Shown here: piece by piece, positions 1 to 9,736 of the stretch | Numbering within the stretch: position 1 is the stretch's first letter | How the letters are laid out: every line of letters starts with the position of its first letter | Source: Dyella humicola | GTDB taxonomy: Bacteria > Pseudomonadota > Gammaproteobacteria > Xanthomonadales > Rhodanobacteraceae | DNA length: 64,000 nucleotides | Reading direction: 5' to 3' | Assembly: GCF_026283945.1 (NCBI RefSeq) | Contig: NZ_JAPDPC010000002.1 | Location: forward strand, 124,001-188,000 | Made by a program: the position numbers and the translations under genes | Notes under the pieces: model-generated | What the model was told of the DNA's origin: nothing | Database searches by the model: none | What the model saw: only the letters and a program-made list of their open reading frames with translations

Positions 1-205
1 TGACCTATGCCAGCGGAGCTGCCGGTACTTGCCGCCTCCCTCCGGCGCCAGCCACGGAAACGTATTGCCGGCACGCGCAATCTTCGGATTCTGCCTGCCA
101 CCACGCCCTGGCCGTGCCGACCATCCACCTGTTCCTTTGAGCGTCTCAACGCCGAGGAGCCGGGCAGTCTGCTCCTGCGATGCCCGATCAATATTCCCTA
201 TAGCG

Positions 206-1933
206 ATGTCACAAACTGTACTCACTGATACTTTTTTCACCAATTTCGATCTCCATCCACTGCTGCAGCAAGGCCTCGACGAGGCGGGATTCACCCGCTG
301 CACGCCGATCCAGGCACTGACCCTGCCGATGGCGCTCGCCGGCCGCGATGTCGCCGGCCAGGCGCAGACCGGCACGGGTAAGACCTGCGCCTTCCTGGTG
401 GCGACCATGAATCGCCTGCTGACCACCTCGGCCGTAGCCGAGCGCAAGGACAGCGATCCGCGTGCCCTGGTGATCGCCCCGACCCGCGAGCTGGCGATCC
501 AGATCGAAAAGGACGCCAAGGCGATCGGCCGCCACACCGGCCTGCGCACCGCGCTGATCTATGGCGGCGTCGACTATGACAAGCAGCGCCAGCAGCTCAA
601 GGATGGCTGCGACATCATCATCGCCACGCCGGGCCGCCTGCTCGACTATTACAAGCAGCACGTGTTCAGCCTCGACGCCGTCGAGGTGATGGTGATCGAC
701 GAGGCGGACCGCATGTTCGACCTCGGCTTCATCAAGGACGTGCGCTTCATCTTCCGCCGCCTGCCGGCGCGCGAGCAGCGCCAGGTGCTGCTGTTCTCCG
801 CCACGCTGAGCCATCGCGTGCTGGAGCTTGCCTACGAGCACATGCACAACGCCGAGAAGCTGGTGGTGGAGACGGAAAACGTCACCGCCGACCGCGTGCG
901 CCAGGTTGTCTACTTCCCCGCCAAGGAAGAGAAGATGCCGCTGCTGCTCAATCTGCTGGACCGCACCAAGGCCGAGCGCAGCATCATCTTCGTCAACACC
1001 AAGGCGGCCGCCGAGCGCATCACCGATCGCGTGAAGCGCCAGGGCTACCGCGTGGGCGCGCTGTCCGGCGACGTGCCGCAGCTCAAGCGCCAGAAGCTGC
1101 TGCAGCGCTTCCAGGAAGGCCAGCTCGACATGCTGGTATGCACCGACGTGGCCGCGCGCGGCCTGCATATCCCGGCGGTCAGCCACGTCTTCAACTACGA
1201 CCTGCCGCAGGATGCCGAAGATTACGTGCACCGCATCGGCCGTACCGCGCGGCTGGGAGCCGAAGGCGACGCGATCAGCTTCGCCTGCGACCTGTATGCG
1301 ATGTCGCTGCCCGATATCGAGACGTATATCGACCAGCGCATCCCGGTGGCGAACATCGAGCCGGACATGCTGGTGATGCCGCAGCCGCGCGAGCAGGACG
1401 CGCAGTTCATGGCCGATGTCGCTGCCGATAGCGCCGCGTTCGGCGACAAGGTGGAAGCGCGCGAGAAGGACGGTTCGCCGAGCAAGCGTTCGGGCAGCCG
1501 CAACGGTCGCGGCCGTGATGGCGAGCGTCCCGCACGCAGCGACAAGCCGCGTGAACCGCGCAAGCCGCGCGTCGAGGTAGCTGCCCAGGAAAGCGCCGTT
1601 GCCGTGGCAATGCCCGCCGAGACCAAGCCGGCTGAGGCAAATGGCGAGACGGTCGATGCCGCGGAGCGCAAGCGCCGCCGCCGTCGCGGTGGTCGTGGTC
1701 GTCGTCGTGATGGCGATGCGCCCGCTGTGGAGACCGCAGCGAGCCCGGCAGCCGAGAACGGCCGTGCACCGCGCGGCGAGCGTCGCTCGTCGCGTGAGCG
1801 CGGTGGTGCGGATACCGCGCATGCGCGTCCTTCGCGCCAGGTGGCGATCACCTCGGGCAAGTCGAACGAGCAGTCCTCGCCGAAGAAGGACGGATTCTTC
1901 CGTCGCTTGAGCCGCTTCTTTACCGGTCGTTGA
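206..1933 (+). CDS. rhlB: ATP-dependent DEAD-box RNA helicase RhlB
   Basis: 575 aa. RhlB unwinds RNA duplexes with ATP and usually works with RNase E in the degradosome. The DEAD-box motifs appear in order: AQTGTGKT at residues 53-60 (Walker A), PTREL near 92, TPGR near 141, DEAD at 165-168, SAT at 198-200 and HRIGRTAR at 342-349. After about residue 430 the protein has a low-complexity tail rich in Arg, Lys, Glu and Ala, with an Arg/Gly block near 490-508, as in the long RhlB proteins of xanthomonads; it probably binds RNA or RNase E. I chose the ATG at 206 because the sequence becomes family-like there ([11 protein letters not shown]). The frame is open upstream to 29, but that part does not look like protein. 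No strong ribosome-binding site is visible before 206. The first 205 bases hold no other gene I can support. Confidence 0.95.
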   Translation: MSQTVLTDTFFTNFDLHPLLQQGLDEAGFTRCTPIQALTLPMALAGRDVAGQAQTGTGKTCAFLVATMNRLLTTSAVAERKDSDPRALVIAPTRELAIQIEKDAKAIGRHTGLRTALIYGGVDYDKQRQQLKDGCDIIIATPGRLLDYYKQHVFSLDAVEVMVIDEADRMFDLGFIKDVRFIFRRLPAREQRQVLLFSATLSHRVLELAYEHMHNAEKLVVETENVTADRVRQVVYFPAKEEKMPLLLNLLDRTKAERSIIFVNTKAAAERITDRVKRQGYRVGALSGDVPQLKRQKLLQRFQEGQLDMLVCTDVAARGLHIPAVSHVFNYDLPQDAEDYVHRIGRTARLGAEGDAISFACDLYAMSLPDIETYIDQRIPVANIEPDMLVMPQPREQDAQFMADVAADSAAFGDKVEAREKDGSPSKRSGSRNGRGRDGERPARSDKPREPRKPRVEVAAQESAVAVAMPAETKPAEANGETVDAAERKRRRRRGGRGRRRDGDAPAVETAASPAAENGRAPRGERRSSRERGGADTAHARPSRQVAITSGKSNEQSSPKKDGFFRRLSRFFTGR

Positions 1934-1962
1934 GTGGTCGAACGGGCGACGTACTTGCGCCA

Positions 1963-1991
1963 AGCTGTCGCGGGCATAACCCGCGGCAGCT
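1963..1991. terminator. Hairpin downstream of rhlB
   Basis: Arms AGCTG-t-CGCGGG and CCCGCG-g-CAGCT pair around a CATAA loop, with one internal mismatch. It lies 30 bases after the rhlB stop and before ftsE. There is no T-run, so it may be a transcript-stabilising or weak terminator hairpin. Confidence 0.45.
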
Positions 1992-2069
1992 GATCGACAG
2001 AAAGCGCCTGACCTTCGCGCGTGCATCCCTTATCCTCCCTGCAAGGGCTCTTAGGATCGGGGACACGCG

Positions 2070-2747
2070 GTGATCCGCTTTGATCAAGTCAGCAAACGCT
2101 ACGAAGGCGGCCATGAGGCCCTGTCGCAGCTTTCCTTTGAGGTGGCGTCAGGCGAGATGGCCTTCGTTACCGGCCATTCCGGCGCAGGCAAGAGCACCTT
2201 GCTCAAGCTGCTCGGGCTGATCGAACGTCCCTCGCACGGCGTGATCACGCTCGAAGGGCAGCATCTGGGCAAGATCGGTCGCAGTGGCATTCCCAAGCTG
2301 CGTCGCCGTATCGGCATGGTGTTCCAGGACCACCGCCTGTTGATGGATCGCACCGTGTTCGCCAATGTCGAGCTGCCGTTGATGATTGGAGGCATGGCGC
2401 CGGTCGAACGCAGCAAGCGTGTGCGTGCCGCTTTGGAAAAGGTGGGCCTGCTGGCCTACGAACGCCAGCTGCCCGCGACACTGTCTGCGGGTGAACAGCA
2501 GCGCGTGGGTATTGCGCGCGCCATCGTGGCCAAGCCCATGCTGCTGATCGCCGACGAACCCACCGGCAATCTCGATCCCACCCTGGCGGTGGAGATCATG
2601 GGCCTGTTTGCCGAGTTCCAGCAGGTGGGCACCACCGTCCTGGTTGCCAGTCATGATCTGCCCTTGATCAAGCGCATGCGCAAGCGTGTGGTGGTGCTGG
2701 ATCATGGCCGCCTGGTGGCCGACGTCGCCGCGCAGGAGGTGCTGTGA
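2070..2747 (+). CDS. ftsE: Cell division ATP-binding protein FtsE
   Basis: 225 aa, the usual FtsE length. FtsE is the cytoplasmic ATPase of the FtsEX complex, which controls septal peptidoglycan hydrolases at the divisome. Motifs: Walker A GHSGAGKST at 35-43, Q-loop Gln86, ABC signature LSAGEQQRV at 138-146, Walker B LLIADE ending near 163, and the switch histidine in VASHD near 198. The start is GTG at 2070, with a purine-rich GGATCGGGG stretch just upstream. The stop overlaps the ftsX start (GTGA), so the two genes are translationally coupled. Confidence 0.96.
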   Translation: MIRFDQVSKRYEGGHEALSQLSFEVASGEMAFVTGHSGAGKSTLLKLLGLIERPSHGVITLEGQHLGKIGRSGIPKLRRRIGMVFQDHRLLMDRTVFANVELPLMIGGMAPVERSKRVRAALEKVGLLAYERQLPATLSAGEQQRVGIARAIVAKPMLLIADEPTGNLDPTLAVEIMGLFAEFQQVGTTVLVASHDLPLIKRMRKRVVVLDHGRLVADVAAQEVL

Positions 2748-3736
2748 GTACGCAGCCCGAGATTCCTCTCAACGAAAGCCCGCTGCTTGCCGAGACTCCG
2801 TCGCGTGGTGGGCGCACGCGCGCGCGTCCGGTGGCTAGCTGGCGCGAACACCATGGCTGGAGCGCGGCAGCCAGCCTGCGCCGCCTGATGTCGCGCCCGG
2901 TCGGCACCTTGCTTACCGTGGCGGTGATGGCCATCGCGCTGGCTTTGCCACTGACCTTTTATCTGCTGCTGGGCAACGTGCAGAAGATGGGCGAGGCCTT
3001 GGGGCAGAACCAGACAGTCAGCGTGTTTCTGCAGCCGAGCCAGGGCGGTTCCGCGGCGCAACTGGCAGCCAAGAAACTGCGCGATCGCCCCGACGTGGCG
3101 GCTGTCACCGTCAAGACGCCGCAGCAGGGCATGGACGATCTGGCCAAGATGCAGGGCTTCTCGGGCGCGTTGCATACGCTGGAAGACAACCCGTTGCCGT
3201 ATGTACTCGAAGTGCTGCCTGCGCAGAGCGTCAGCGCCGATGGCGTCGAGCGCCTGGTCGCGGATATGCGGGGCATACAGGGCGTGGATCAAGTGCAGGA
3301 CAGTGGCACCTGGCGCCAACGCCTGGAAGCCTTGCTTGGGGTCGGGCAGCGCGCGGTGCTGATTCTTGCCGTCTTGCTGGCGCTGGCGGTGTTGCTGGTG
3401 GTTGGCAACACCATACGCGTGGATATCGCCAGTCGCAGCGAAGAGATCGGCGTGCTGATGCTGGTGGGAGCGAGCCGCGCCTTCGTGCGCCGACCTTATC
3501 TCTACGCTGGCATCTGGTATGGCCTGCTCAGTGGCGTGCTGGCGGCAGCTTTCGCGGTGCTGGTCGAGCTTTCGCTGGCTGATCCTGTCGCGCGGCTGGG
3601 CCATGCCTATGCCGGCAAGCTGCAGATCGACGTGCTGCCATTATGGCTGCTGGCGTCGGTGCCAGTGGCTGCCGCCGTGCTTGGCTGGCTTGGCGCACGC
3701 CTGGTAAGTGCATGGCAGCTGCGCAAGGCCGCCTGA
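2744..3736 (+). CDS. ftsX: Cell division protein FtsX
   Basis: 330 aa inner-membrane partner of FtsE. A cytoplasmic N-terminal tail of about 45 residues precedes the first membrane segment (LLTVAVMAIALALPLTF). A periplasmic domain follows, then three more hydrophobic segments in the C-terminal half, including LILAVLLALAVLLVV and WLLASVPVAAAVLGWL. This is the four-helix FtsX plan, in which the large periplasmic loop contacts activators of cell-wall hydrolases. The start is GTG at 2744, overlapping ftsE by 4 bases. The 148 bases after it hold no convincing gene. Confidence 0.95.
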   Translation: MSTQPEIPLNESPLLAETPSRGGRTRARPVASWREHHGWSAAASLRRLMSRPVGTLLTVAVMAIALALPLTFYLLLGNVQKMGEALGQNQTVSVFLQPSQGGSAAQLAAKKLRDRPDVAAVTVKTPQQGMDDLAKMQGFSGALHTLEDNPLPYVLEVLPAQSVSADGVERLVADMRGIQGVDQVQDSGTWRQRLEALLGVGQRAVLILAVLLALAVLLVVGNTIRVDIASRSEEIGVLMLVGASRAFVRRPYLYAGIWYGLLSGVLAAAFAVLVELSLADPVARLGHAYAGKLQIDVLPLWLLASVPVAAAVLGWLGARLVSAWQLRKAA

Positions 3737-3884
3737 ACCGTGCGCGGGCTCACGGCTACGCTGGAGATCTAATGAGAGGGTTGCGTTGCCGGTGCATGCT
3801 GCCGGCCATCGAACTTACGGTGCAGGGTGGGTGCGCTGGGATTTCGCCGACAGGGAATGCCGGCCAAGACGTGGATGACAGGGG

Positions 3885-4727
3885 ATGAGTGCGAGTTTCA
3901 GCAGTCGCGTAATGGGGGCGGCGCCCAGGGTGCTGGTCGTCGACGGCTCCAAGGTGGTGCGCCAGTTGATTGCCCGCGTGCTCAAGGCCGAATTGCCCGA
4001 AGCCGAGGTGATCGGCTGCGGCACGGGCGCGGAGGCACACGAGCTGCTCGACGGCGCTGCCTTCGACTTCATCACCATCGCGTTGCGTCTTCCCGACATG
4101 GATGGCCTGGAACTGGCGCGTCACGTGCGCGAATCGGCGGCCCAGGCCTATGTGCCCATCGTGGTCGTCTCGGGCGATGTCGATGACCGCCTGCACCGCC
4201 GGACCCTGGGCGATCATGTCACGGACTATTTCGACAAGTCGCTGGGTTTCCAGGCGCTGGCCGAGTTTATTCGCGGCTATGTGCGCCCGCAGGACCAGGC
4301 CGAGGGCGACGTGTTGTACGTCGAGGACAGCCGCGTGGTGGCCTTGGCGACCCGCCGCATCCTGGAAAAGCACGGGCTCACCGTGCACCACGTGATCAGC
4401 GCCGAGGACGCGCTGGCGAAGCTCGATGCCGCCAAGGCGCAGGGTGTGGTGGGCGCCGACATCGTGCTCACCGACGTCAGCCTCAAGGGCGAACTCACCG
4501 GCGGCGACCTGCTCGAGCGGATCCGTCGCGACTACGGTTACGGCAAGGGCCGCCTGCCGGTGCTGGTGATGACCGGCGACGAGAATCCGGTGAACCAGGC
4601 CGCCTTGCTCCGGGCTGGCGCGAACGACCTGGTCGAGAAGCCGATCGAGGAAAAGCTGCTGATGACCAAGCTGTTGTTCCAGTTGCGCGTGTCGCGGCAC
4701 CTGCGCGACCACGACGAAGCCGCATGA
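3885..4727 (+). CDS. Tandem-receiver response regulator (degenerate first receiver)
   Basis: 280 aa made of two CheY-like receiver domains and no output domain. The first (about 13-135) starts RVLVVDG. At the phosphoacceptor position, four residues before the Pro of LRLPDMDG, it has Ala66 instead of Asp, and the usual acidic pair is Asp20-Gly21, so it should not accept phosphate. Lys118 is kept. The second (about 142-275) looks intact: Glu147-Asp148, Asp197 in LTDVSL, Thr230 and Lys252-Pro. It may act as a phosphorylation-controlled adaptor; the partner kinase is not evident. The ATG at 3885 is nearly fused to a GGGG stretch, so the ATG at 3912 (MGAAPRV) is a possible alternative start. The stop overlaps ung (ATGA). 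Confidence 0.85.
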   Translation: MSASFSSRVMGAAPRVLVVDGSKVVRQLIARVLKAELPEAEVIGCGTGAEAHELLDGAAFDFITIALRLPDMDGLELARHVRESAAQAYVPIVVVSGDVDDRLHRRTLGDHVTDYFDKSLGFQALAEFIRGYVRPQDQAEGDVLYVEDSRVVALATRRILEKHGLTVHHVISAEDALAKLDAAKAQGVVGADIVLTDVSLKGELTGGDLLERIRRDYGYGKGRLPVLVMTGDENPVNQAALLRAGANDLVEKPIEEKLLMTKLLFQLRVSRHLRDHDEAA

Positions 4728-5425
4728 CCGAGGACAAGGTCAGGCTGGACCCGTCCTGGAAGGCGCGGATCGGTGACTATCTGGTGCGGCCCGATATGCA
4801 GGCCCTCAGCGACTTCCTGCGCGCCGAAAAACAGGCCGGCAAGGTGGTCTACCCGCCAGGGCCTGAGATCTTCGCGGCCTTCGACCACACCCCGTTCGAC
4901 GCCGTGCGGGTGGTCATCCTGGGCCAGGATCCGTACCACGGGCCGGGTCAAGCGCATGGGCTGTGCTTTTCGGTGCGCCCTGGCGTGCCGTCACCGCCCT
5001 CGCTGCAGAACATCTTCAAGGAAATCCAGCGCGATCTGGGCTTCCGGGCGCCGGACCACGGCTGCCTCACCCCCTGGGCCGATCGCGGCGTGCTGTTGCT
5101 CAATAGCGTGCTGACGGTCGAGCAGGCCATGGCCGCCTCGCACCAGGGCAAGGGCTGGGAAGGCTTCACCGATGCGGCCATCGAGGCCCTGAACCGGGAA
5201 CGGGAAGGGCTGGTGTTCATGCTCTGGGGCGCCTACGCCCAGCGCAAGGGGCAGCTGATCGACCCGGCCCGCCATTGCGTTCTGAAGTCGGTGCACCCAT
5301 CTCCTTTATCGGCGCACCGCGGTTTTATCGGCTGCGGGCACTTCTCGTCGGCGAACCAGTACCTGGAAGCCCACGGGGTGGCCCCTATCGACTGGTCCCT
5401 GCCGCCACGCGCTCAGCTCGGCTGA
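4724..5425 (+). CDS. ung: Uracil-DNA glycosylase, family 1
   Basis: 233 aa, typical for Ung. It removes uracil from DNA as the first step of base-excision repair. Water-activating motif GQDPYHG at 67-73 with catalytic Asp69; uracil-binding LLNSVLTV near 125-132; DNA-intercalation motif [11 protein letters not shown] from His191. The ATG overlaps the stop of the double-receiver gene by 4 bases, so the two are co-translated, though a functional link is not obvious. It ends about 180 bases before rpoH. Confidence 0.96.
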   Translation: MTEDKVRLDPSWKARIGDYLVRPDMQALSDFLRAEKQAGKVVYPPGPEIFAAFDHTPFDAVRVVILGQDPYHGPGQAHGLCFSVRPGVPSPPSLQNIFKEIQRDLGFRAPDHGCLTPWADRGVLLLNSVLTVEQAMAASHQGKGWEGFTDAAIEALNREREGLVFMLWGAYAQRKGQLIDPARHCVLKSVHPSPLSAHRGFIGCGHFSSANQYLEAHGVAPIDWSLPPRAQLG

Positions 5426-5487
5426 GCGGCCGTTCACGTCTTTTGAACCGCCCGGACGGCACAGTGGGCCTCCCCCATTCGTCACTC

Positions 5488-5516
5488 TGGACGAATGACC
5501 TGTATTCCTGTACGAT
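5488..5516 (+). promoter_or_regulatory. Candidate sigma-70 promoter of rpoH
   Basis: TGGACG (5488-5493, 4/6 to TTGACA), a 17-base spacer, then TACGAT (5511-5516, 4/6 to TATAAT). Transcription would start near 5523, placing the hairpin and the CIRCE element in the rpoH leader. Found by eye. Confidence 0.5.
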
Positions 5517-5527
5517 GTAGTTCATTA

Positions 5528-5554
5528 AAAGGACTGGAACCTTTCCGGTCCTTT
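5528..5554 (+). other. 12-bp leader hairpin overlapping the CIRCE element
   Basis: AAAGGACTGGAA (5528-5539) pairs with TTCCGGTCCTTT (5543-5554) around a CCT loop. The pairing is complete in RNA if one G-U pair is allowed. Its last two bases are the first two of the CIRCE palindrome. It could end transcripts from ung or shape the rpoH leader. Confidence 0.6.
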
Positions 5555-5579
5555 AGCACTCGTACTACCCGAGTGCTAA
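5553..5579 (+). promoter_or_regulatory. CIRCE operator (HrcA site) in the rpoH leader
   Basis: TTAGCACTC (5553-5561), nine bases, GAGTGCTAA (5571-5579). This matches the CIRCE consensus TTAGCACTC-N9-GAGTGCTAA exactly. CIRCE is the binding site of the heat-shock repressor HrcA. It lies 28 bases before the rpoH start codon and downstream of the candidate promoter, a typical place for repression. Confidence 0.9.
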
Positions 5580-5607
5580 GCTGATCCCCTCACAGGAGGT
5601 TCCACAC

Positions 5608-6465
<858 letters not shown>

Positions 6466-6489
6466 TCGCTTCGATCGGCGTACGATGCC

Positions 6490-6511
6490 AACGGCCCCTG
6501 ACGGGGCCGTT
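6490..6511 (+). terminator. Rho-independent terminator of rpoH
   Basis: AACGGCCCC (6490-6498) pairs with GGGGCCGTT (6503-6511) around a TGAC loop. The 3' side is moderately T-rich (TTTGGCTTT). It sits 25 bases after the rpoH stop. Confidence 0.75.
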
Positions 6512-6572
6512 TGGCTTTGCGGAGACATGGTCGCTTCCGTGCCCCTTAACCGGATGTTCGGTCCACCACGCC

Positions 6573-7271
6573 ATGCCCAGAGTTCTGGTAATCGAAGATG
6601 ACGAGGCGACGGCGCGAGAAATCGTCGCCGAACTCACGGTGCACGGCATGCTGGCCGAATGGGTCGCGAACGGCCGCGAAGGCTTCGATCGCGCGTCGCA
6701 GCGTGACTACGATCTGATCACCCTGGACCGCATGCTGCCCGGCATGGATGGCATCGATGTGGTGGCCGCCATGCGACGCGCGCAGATCGATACGCCGGTG
6801 CTTATGATCAGCGCGTTGAGCGATGTTGACGACCGCGTGCGTGGCCTTCGCGCGGGGGGGGACGATTACCTAACCAAGCCTTTTGCGCCGGACGAAATGG
6901 CGGCACGCGCCGAAGTGTTGCTGCGTCGTCGCCAGCCGCAATCGGCCCAGCGTCTGCGCGCGGCCGATCTCGAGCTTGACCTGGTGAGTCACCTTGCTTA
7001 CCGCAACGGCCAGCCGCTCACCTTGTTGCCGACGGAATATCGGCTGCTCGAATTTCTCATGCGTAATTCGGATCAGGTGCTGACCCGGGCGATGATCTTC
7101 GAGACGGTATGGGGTTTCCATTTCGATCCCGGCACCAACGTCATCGACGTCCATATCGGCCGATTGCGGCGCAAGATCGACAGTGCCGGGCAACTGGCGC
7201 TGATTCACACGGTGCGCGGCACCGGCTACATGCTCACGGCCGCACACGACACCTTGCCGGTGACATCATGA
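6573..7271 (+). CDS. OmpR/PhoB-family response regulator
   Basis: 232 aa DNA-binding response regulator. The receiver (1-118) has acidic Asp9-Asp10, phosphoacceptor Asp52 in TLDRMLPGMDG, a Ser in MISALSD and Lys in YLTKPF. The C-terminal winged-helix domain (about 130-225) has the typical LLPTEYRLLEFLM and VDVHIGRLRRKID segments. Its stop overlaps the start of the sensor kinase (ATGA), so the pair forms a cognate two-component system. The signal and target genes cannot be read from the neighbourhood. Confidence 0.93.
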   Translation: MPRVLVIEDDEATAREIVAELTVHGMLAEWVANGREGFDRASQRDYDLITLDRMLPGMDGIDVVAAMRRAQIDTPVLMISALSDVDDRVRGLRAGGDDYLTKPFAPDEMAARAEVLLRRRQPQSAQRLRAADLELDLVSHLAYRNGQPLTLLPTEYRLLEFLMRNSDQVLTRAMIFETVWGFHFDPGTNVIDVHIGRLRRKIDSAGQLALIHTVRGTGYMLTAAHDTLPVTS

Positions 7272-8698
7272 ACGCACGTCCGAATGGCTGGCAGTCGGCC
7301 ACCTCGCGCTTGATCCTTATCTATGGCGCCTTGTTCGCCGTGTGGGGGTTCATCCTCGTGGGCGTCATCCAGTGGGAGACGACCCGTTACCTCAACGGGG
7401 TGATCGACCAGATGCTGCTGCAGCGCATGCACTACATCGCCTCGACCGATCCCGCACGCATGCCAGCGACCGTGGATGCCGCCAGCGCCATCGATCCGCA
7501 CGGGATCATGTCGGTGGGGCTGTTCGATCGCGATCATCGTCCGGTGGCCGGCAATATCGACCGCCTGCCGACCTCGCTGGTCCAGGACGGCCAGGTGCAC
7601 ATGCTGGAGCATGGCTTGCCGCGCCCGGACCGCGATGCCGAGCGCGTACGCGCGCGCGGCCTGGCCAACAAGCTTCCCAACGGCGATATCCTGGTGATCT
7701 CCAAGGACACCAGCACCATCGACGGCCTCGGCGCGATCATCCGCCGTGCGCTGTTGTGGGGCATCTCGCTGACCATCATTCCCGGCCTGCTTGGCGGATT
7801 CCTGTTGCGGCGGGGTCCCAGGAAGCGCATTCGCGCGCTGCAGGAAGCGACGGATCCCATCCGTCAGGGCGACCTTTCCAAGCGCTTGCCCGTGAGTCGA
7901 CGTGGTGACGAACTGGATCAACTGGCCGCCATCGTCAACACCATGCTGGGTGAGATCGAACGCCTGATGAGCGAAGTGAAGGGAGTGTGCGACAACATCG
8001 CGCATGACCTGCGCACGCCGCTCACGCGCTTGCGCGCTCGCCTCTACCGCACGCAACAGCAATTGGAAGGTCGGCCAGAGGAAGCCTTGCTGGAAGCGAG
8101 CATGGTGGACATCGATGCGGTGCTGACGCGCTTCCGCGCGCTATTGCGCGTCTCCGAACTGGAGGATCGCAACCGCGCCGCCTGCTTCGACGAGGTGGAT
8201 ATCGGCCAGGTGCTGCGTCAGGTGCACGAGTTCTATGCCCCGGTGGCGGAAGACCGCGGCCAGCCGTTTGAACTGGATGTGCAGCCGTTGGCGCCGATTC
8301 GCGCGGATGCCCATTTGCTGTTTGAGGCCTTGGCGAACCTCGTCGGCAACGCGATCAAATTCACGCCGCCCGGTGGAAAGGTCAGTTTGCGCGCGAGCAT
8401 GGACAAGCGTGGTCCGCGGGTGGACATCATCGACAGTGGTCCGGGCATTCCTGCCGATGAGCGCGATGCGGTGACACGCCGCTTCTATCGCGGCGACAAC
8501 AGCCGCACGACGGCAGGCTCGGGACTCGGCCTGAGCATCGTCAGCGCCATCGTGCGCCTGCATGGTTATGCGCTGGATATCGGCCAGGCGACCACGGGCG
8601 CGCGTCTCACGCTGTATTGCTATCCAGTGGCACCAGGCGAGAAGCCCGGCACCTGCCTGACCCGCGCCGTGCCGGAAGTGACTCCTTTGACGGTGTGA
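7268..8698 (+). CDS. Sensor histidine kinase, EnvZ/QseC type
   Basis: 476 aa membrane kinase and partner of the preceding regulator. Membrane helix about 13-35, periplasmic sensor region about 36-158 with no domain I recognise, membrane helix about 160-182, HAMP 183-235, then the HisKA helix with phospho-accepting His246 in NIAHDLRTPLTRLR. The C-terminal ATPase domain has NAIKFTPPGG (N box), DSGPGIP (G1) and GSGLGLSIV (G2). I chose the ATG at 7268 because it overlaps the regulator stop by 4 bases; the frame is open upstream, but that part lies inside the regulator gene. Confidence 0.92.
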   Translation: MNARPNGWQSATSRLILIYGALFAVWGFILVGVIQWETTRYLNGVIDQMLLQRMHYIASTDPARMPATVDAASAIDPHGIMSVGLFDRDHRPVAGNIDRLPTSLVQDGQVHMLEHGLPRPDRDAERVRARGLANKLPNGDILVISKDTSTIDGLGAIIRRALLWGISLTIIPGLLGGFLLRRGPRKRIRALQEATDPIRQGDLSKRLPVSRRGDELDQLAAIVNTMLGEIERLMSEVKGVCDNIAHDLRTPLTRLRARLYRTQQQLEGRPEEALLEASMVDIDAVLTRFRALLRVSELEDRNRAACFDEVDIGQVLRQVHEFYAPVAEDRGQPFELDVQPLAPIRADAHLLFEALANLVGNAIKFTPPGGKVSLRASMDKRGPRVDIIDSGPGIPADERDAVTRRFYRGDNSRTTAGSGLGLSIVSAIVRLHGYALDIGQATTGARLTLYCYPVAPGEKPGTCLTRAVPEVTPLTV

Positions 8699-8710
8699 GC
8701 GCGCGACTTG

Positions 8711-9587
8711 CTCTTACTACTTCGCCCCTCGGGGAAAAGGCTGGGATGAGGGGCGGGTGCCTGCGACTTCGCGACAACTGAGCGCTAAGGCCAGGGTGCC
8801 GCTTACGCAGCGGGCGTTTCGATCGCCTGCCGGCGCTCGAGTCACTTTTCTTTTGCTGGCCCAAAAGAAAAGTAACCCAAAGAAAACGGCCTGACAGGCT
8901 CGCAGCAATCCGATCGCTACAAGCCTTGCAGGCATCCACAAGCCGGATGCGTGGCGTGTTACCTCACAGCGTGCGGCTACACCGCGAGGCGCCGTGGCGC
9001 TGAGGGAATGGCAGCACGGCGTGGCATACGAGCACCGGAGGCATCCGCAAGCCGGATCGGTTACGTGCTACCTCGTGGCACGCGGCTACACCGCGGGGCG
9101 TCGGAGCGGAGAGGGCTTAAAGCGCGGGCGCACACCTGCCTAGTCTGTCCTGGTGTCGGCAGCGCGTGAATGCTGGAGGGCTTTAAGTCCTCAGTACAAC
9201 GCCGCCCCGCGGTGTAGCCGCTGTCCCTCGGCAGCGCGTCACCGAGCCGGTTGCCTCAGGCTGCCAGGATTGTATGTCGCGGCGCGCTGCGCCCCCTCAG
9301 CGCCACGGCGCCCCGCGGTATAGCCGTAATCCACGAGGTAGCACGCCACGTCTCCGGCTTGCCGCAGCCCCCATGGCTTGTATCCCTCATCATGCTAAGA
9401 GCCTGTCAGGCCATTTCTTTGGGTTACTTTTCTTTGGGCCAGCAAAGAAAAGTGACTCGGCCGTCGGCAGACGGTCGAAACGCCCGCTGCGTAAGCGGCA
9501 AGCTGGCGGAGAGGCTCGGTTGTCGCGATATCGCAAGCACCTGCCCCTCATCCCAACCTTCTCCCCGGAGGGGAGAAGAGGGGCGTC
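8711..9587. repeat. Composite inverted-repeat element, copy 1
   Basis: This region between the kinase and the efflux operon holds two arms of about 190 bases in opposite orientation (8711-8901 and 9400-9587). Each arm has, from outside in: a segment with CCTCATCCCAACCTTCTCC-like sequence, a CCGCTTACGCAGCGGGCG-like hairpin segment, and a hairpin with arms ACTTTTCTTTTG and CAAAAGAAAAGT. The centre is itself an inverted repeat: 8946-9006 matches the reverse complement of 9294-9352, and a GGGCTTAAAG module near 9113-9122 is mirrored near 9179-9188. The same architecture recurs at 23285-23945. No transposase is encoded. Reading frames through the region look spurious. Confidence 0.85.
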
Positions 9588-9736
9588 ACGCGCAACCTGG
9601 CGACGACGTCGCCCAGAAAAAAAGCGAAGCCCTCGGGCAACATGAAATTATCTTCATCCGCGCGGGCCACCGTTTAGATCATCCGCGTGCGAAAATTTGC
9701 CGCATCGCATCATTTCGCGCACGGAAGTCCCCCCGT

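Noticed and set aside
209-2026. Long leftward open frame (605 codons) opposite rhlB
   Set aside because: Antisense shadow of a high-GC gene; composition is His/Arg/Ala-rich and no family is recognisable.
9251-9736. N-terminal extension of the RND permease frame
   Set aside because: It is translated repeat-element sequence; the family N terminus starts at 9737.
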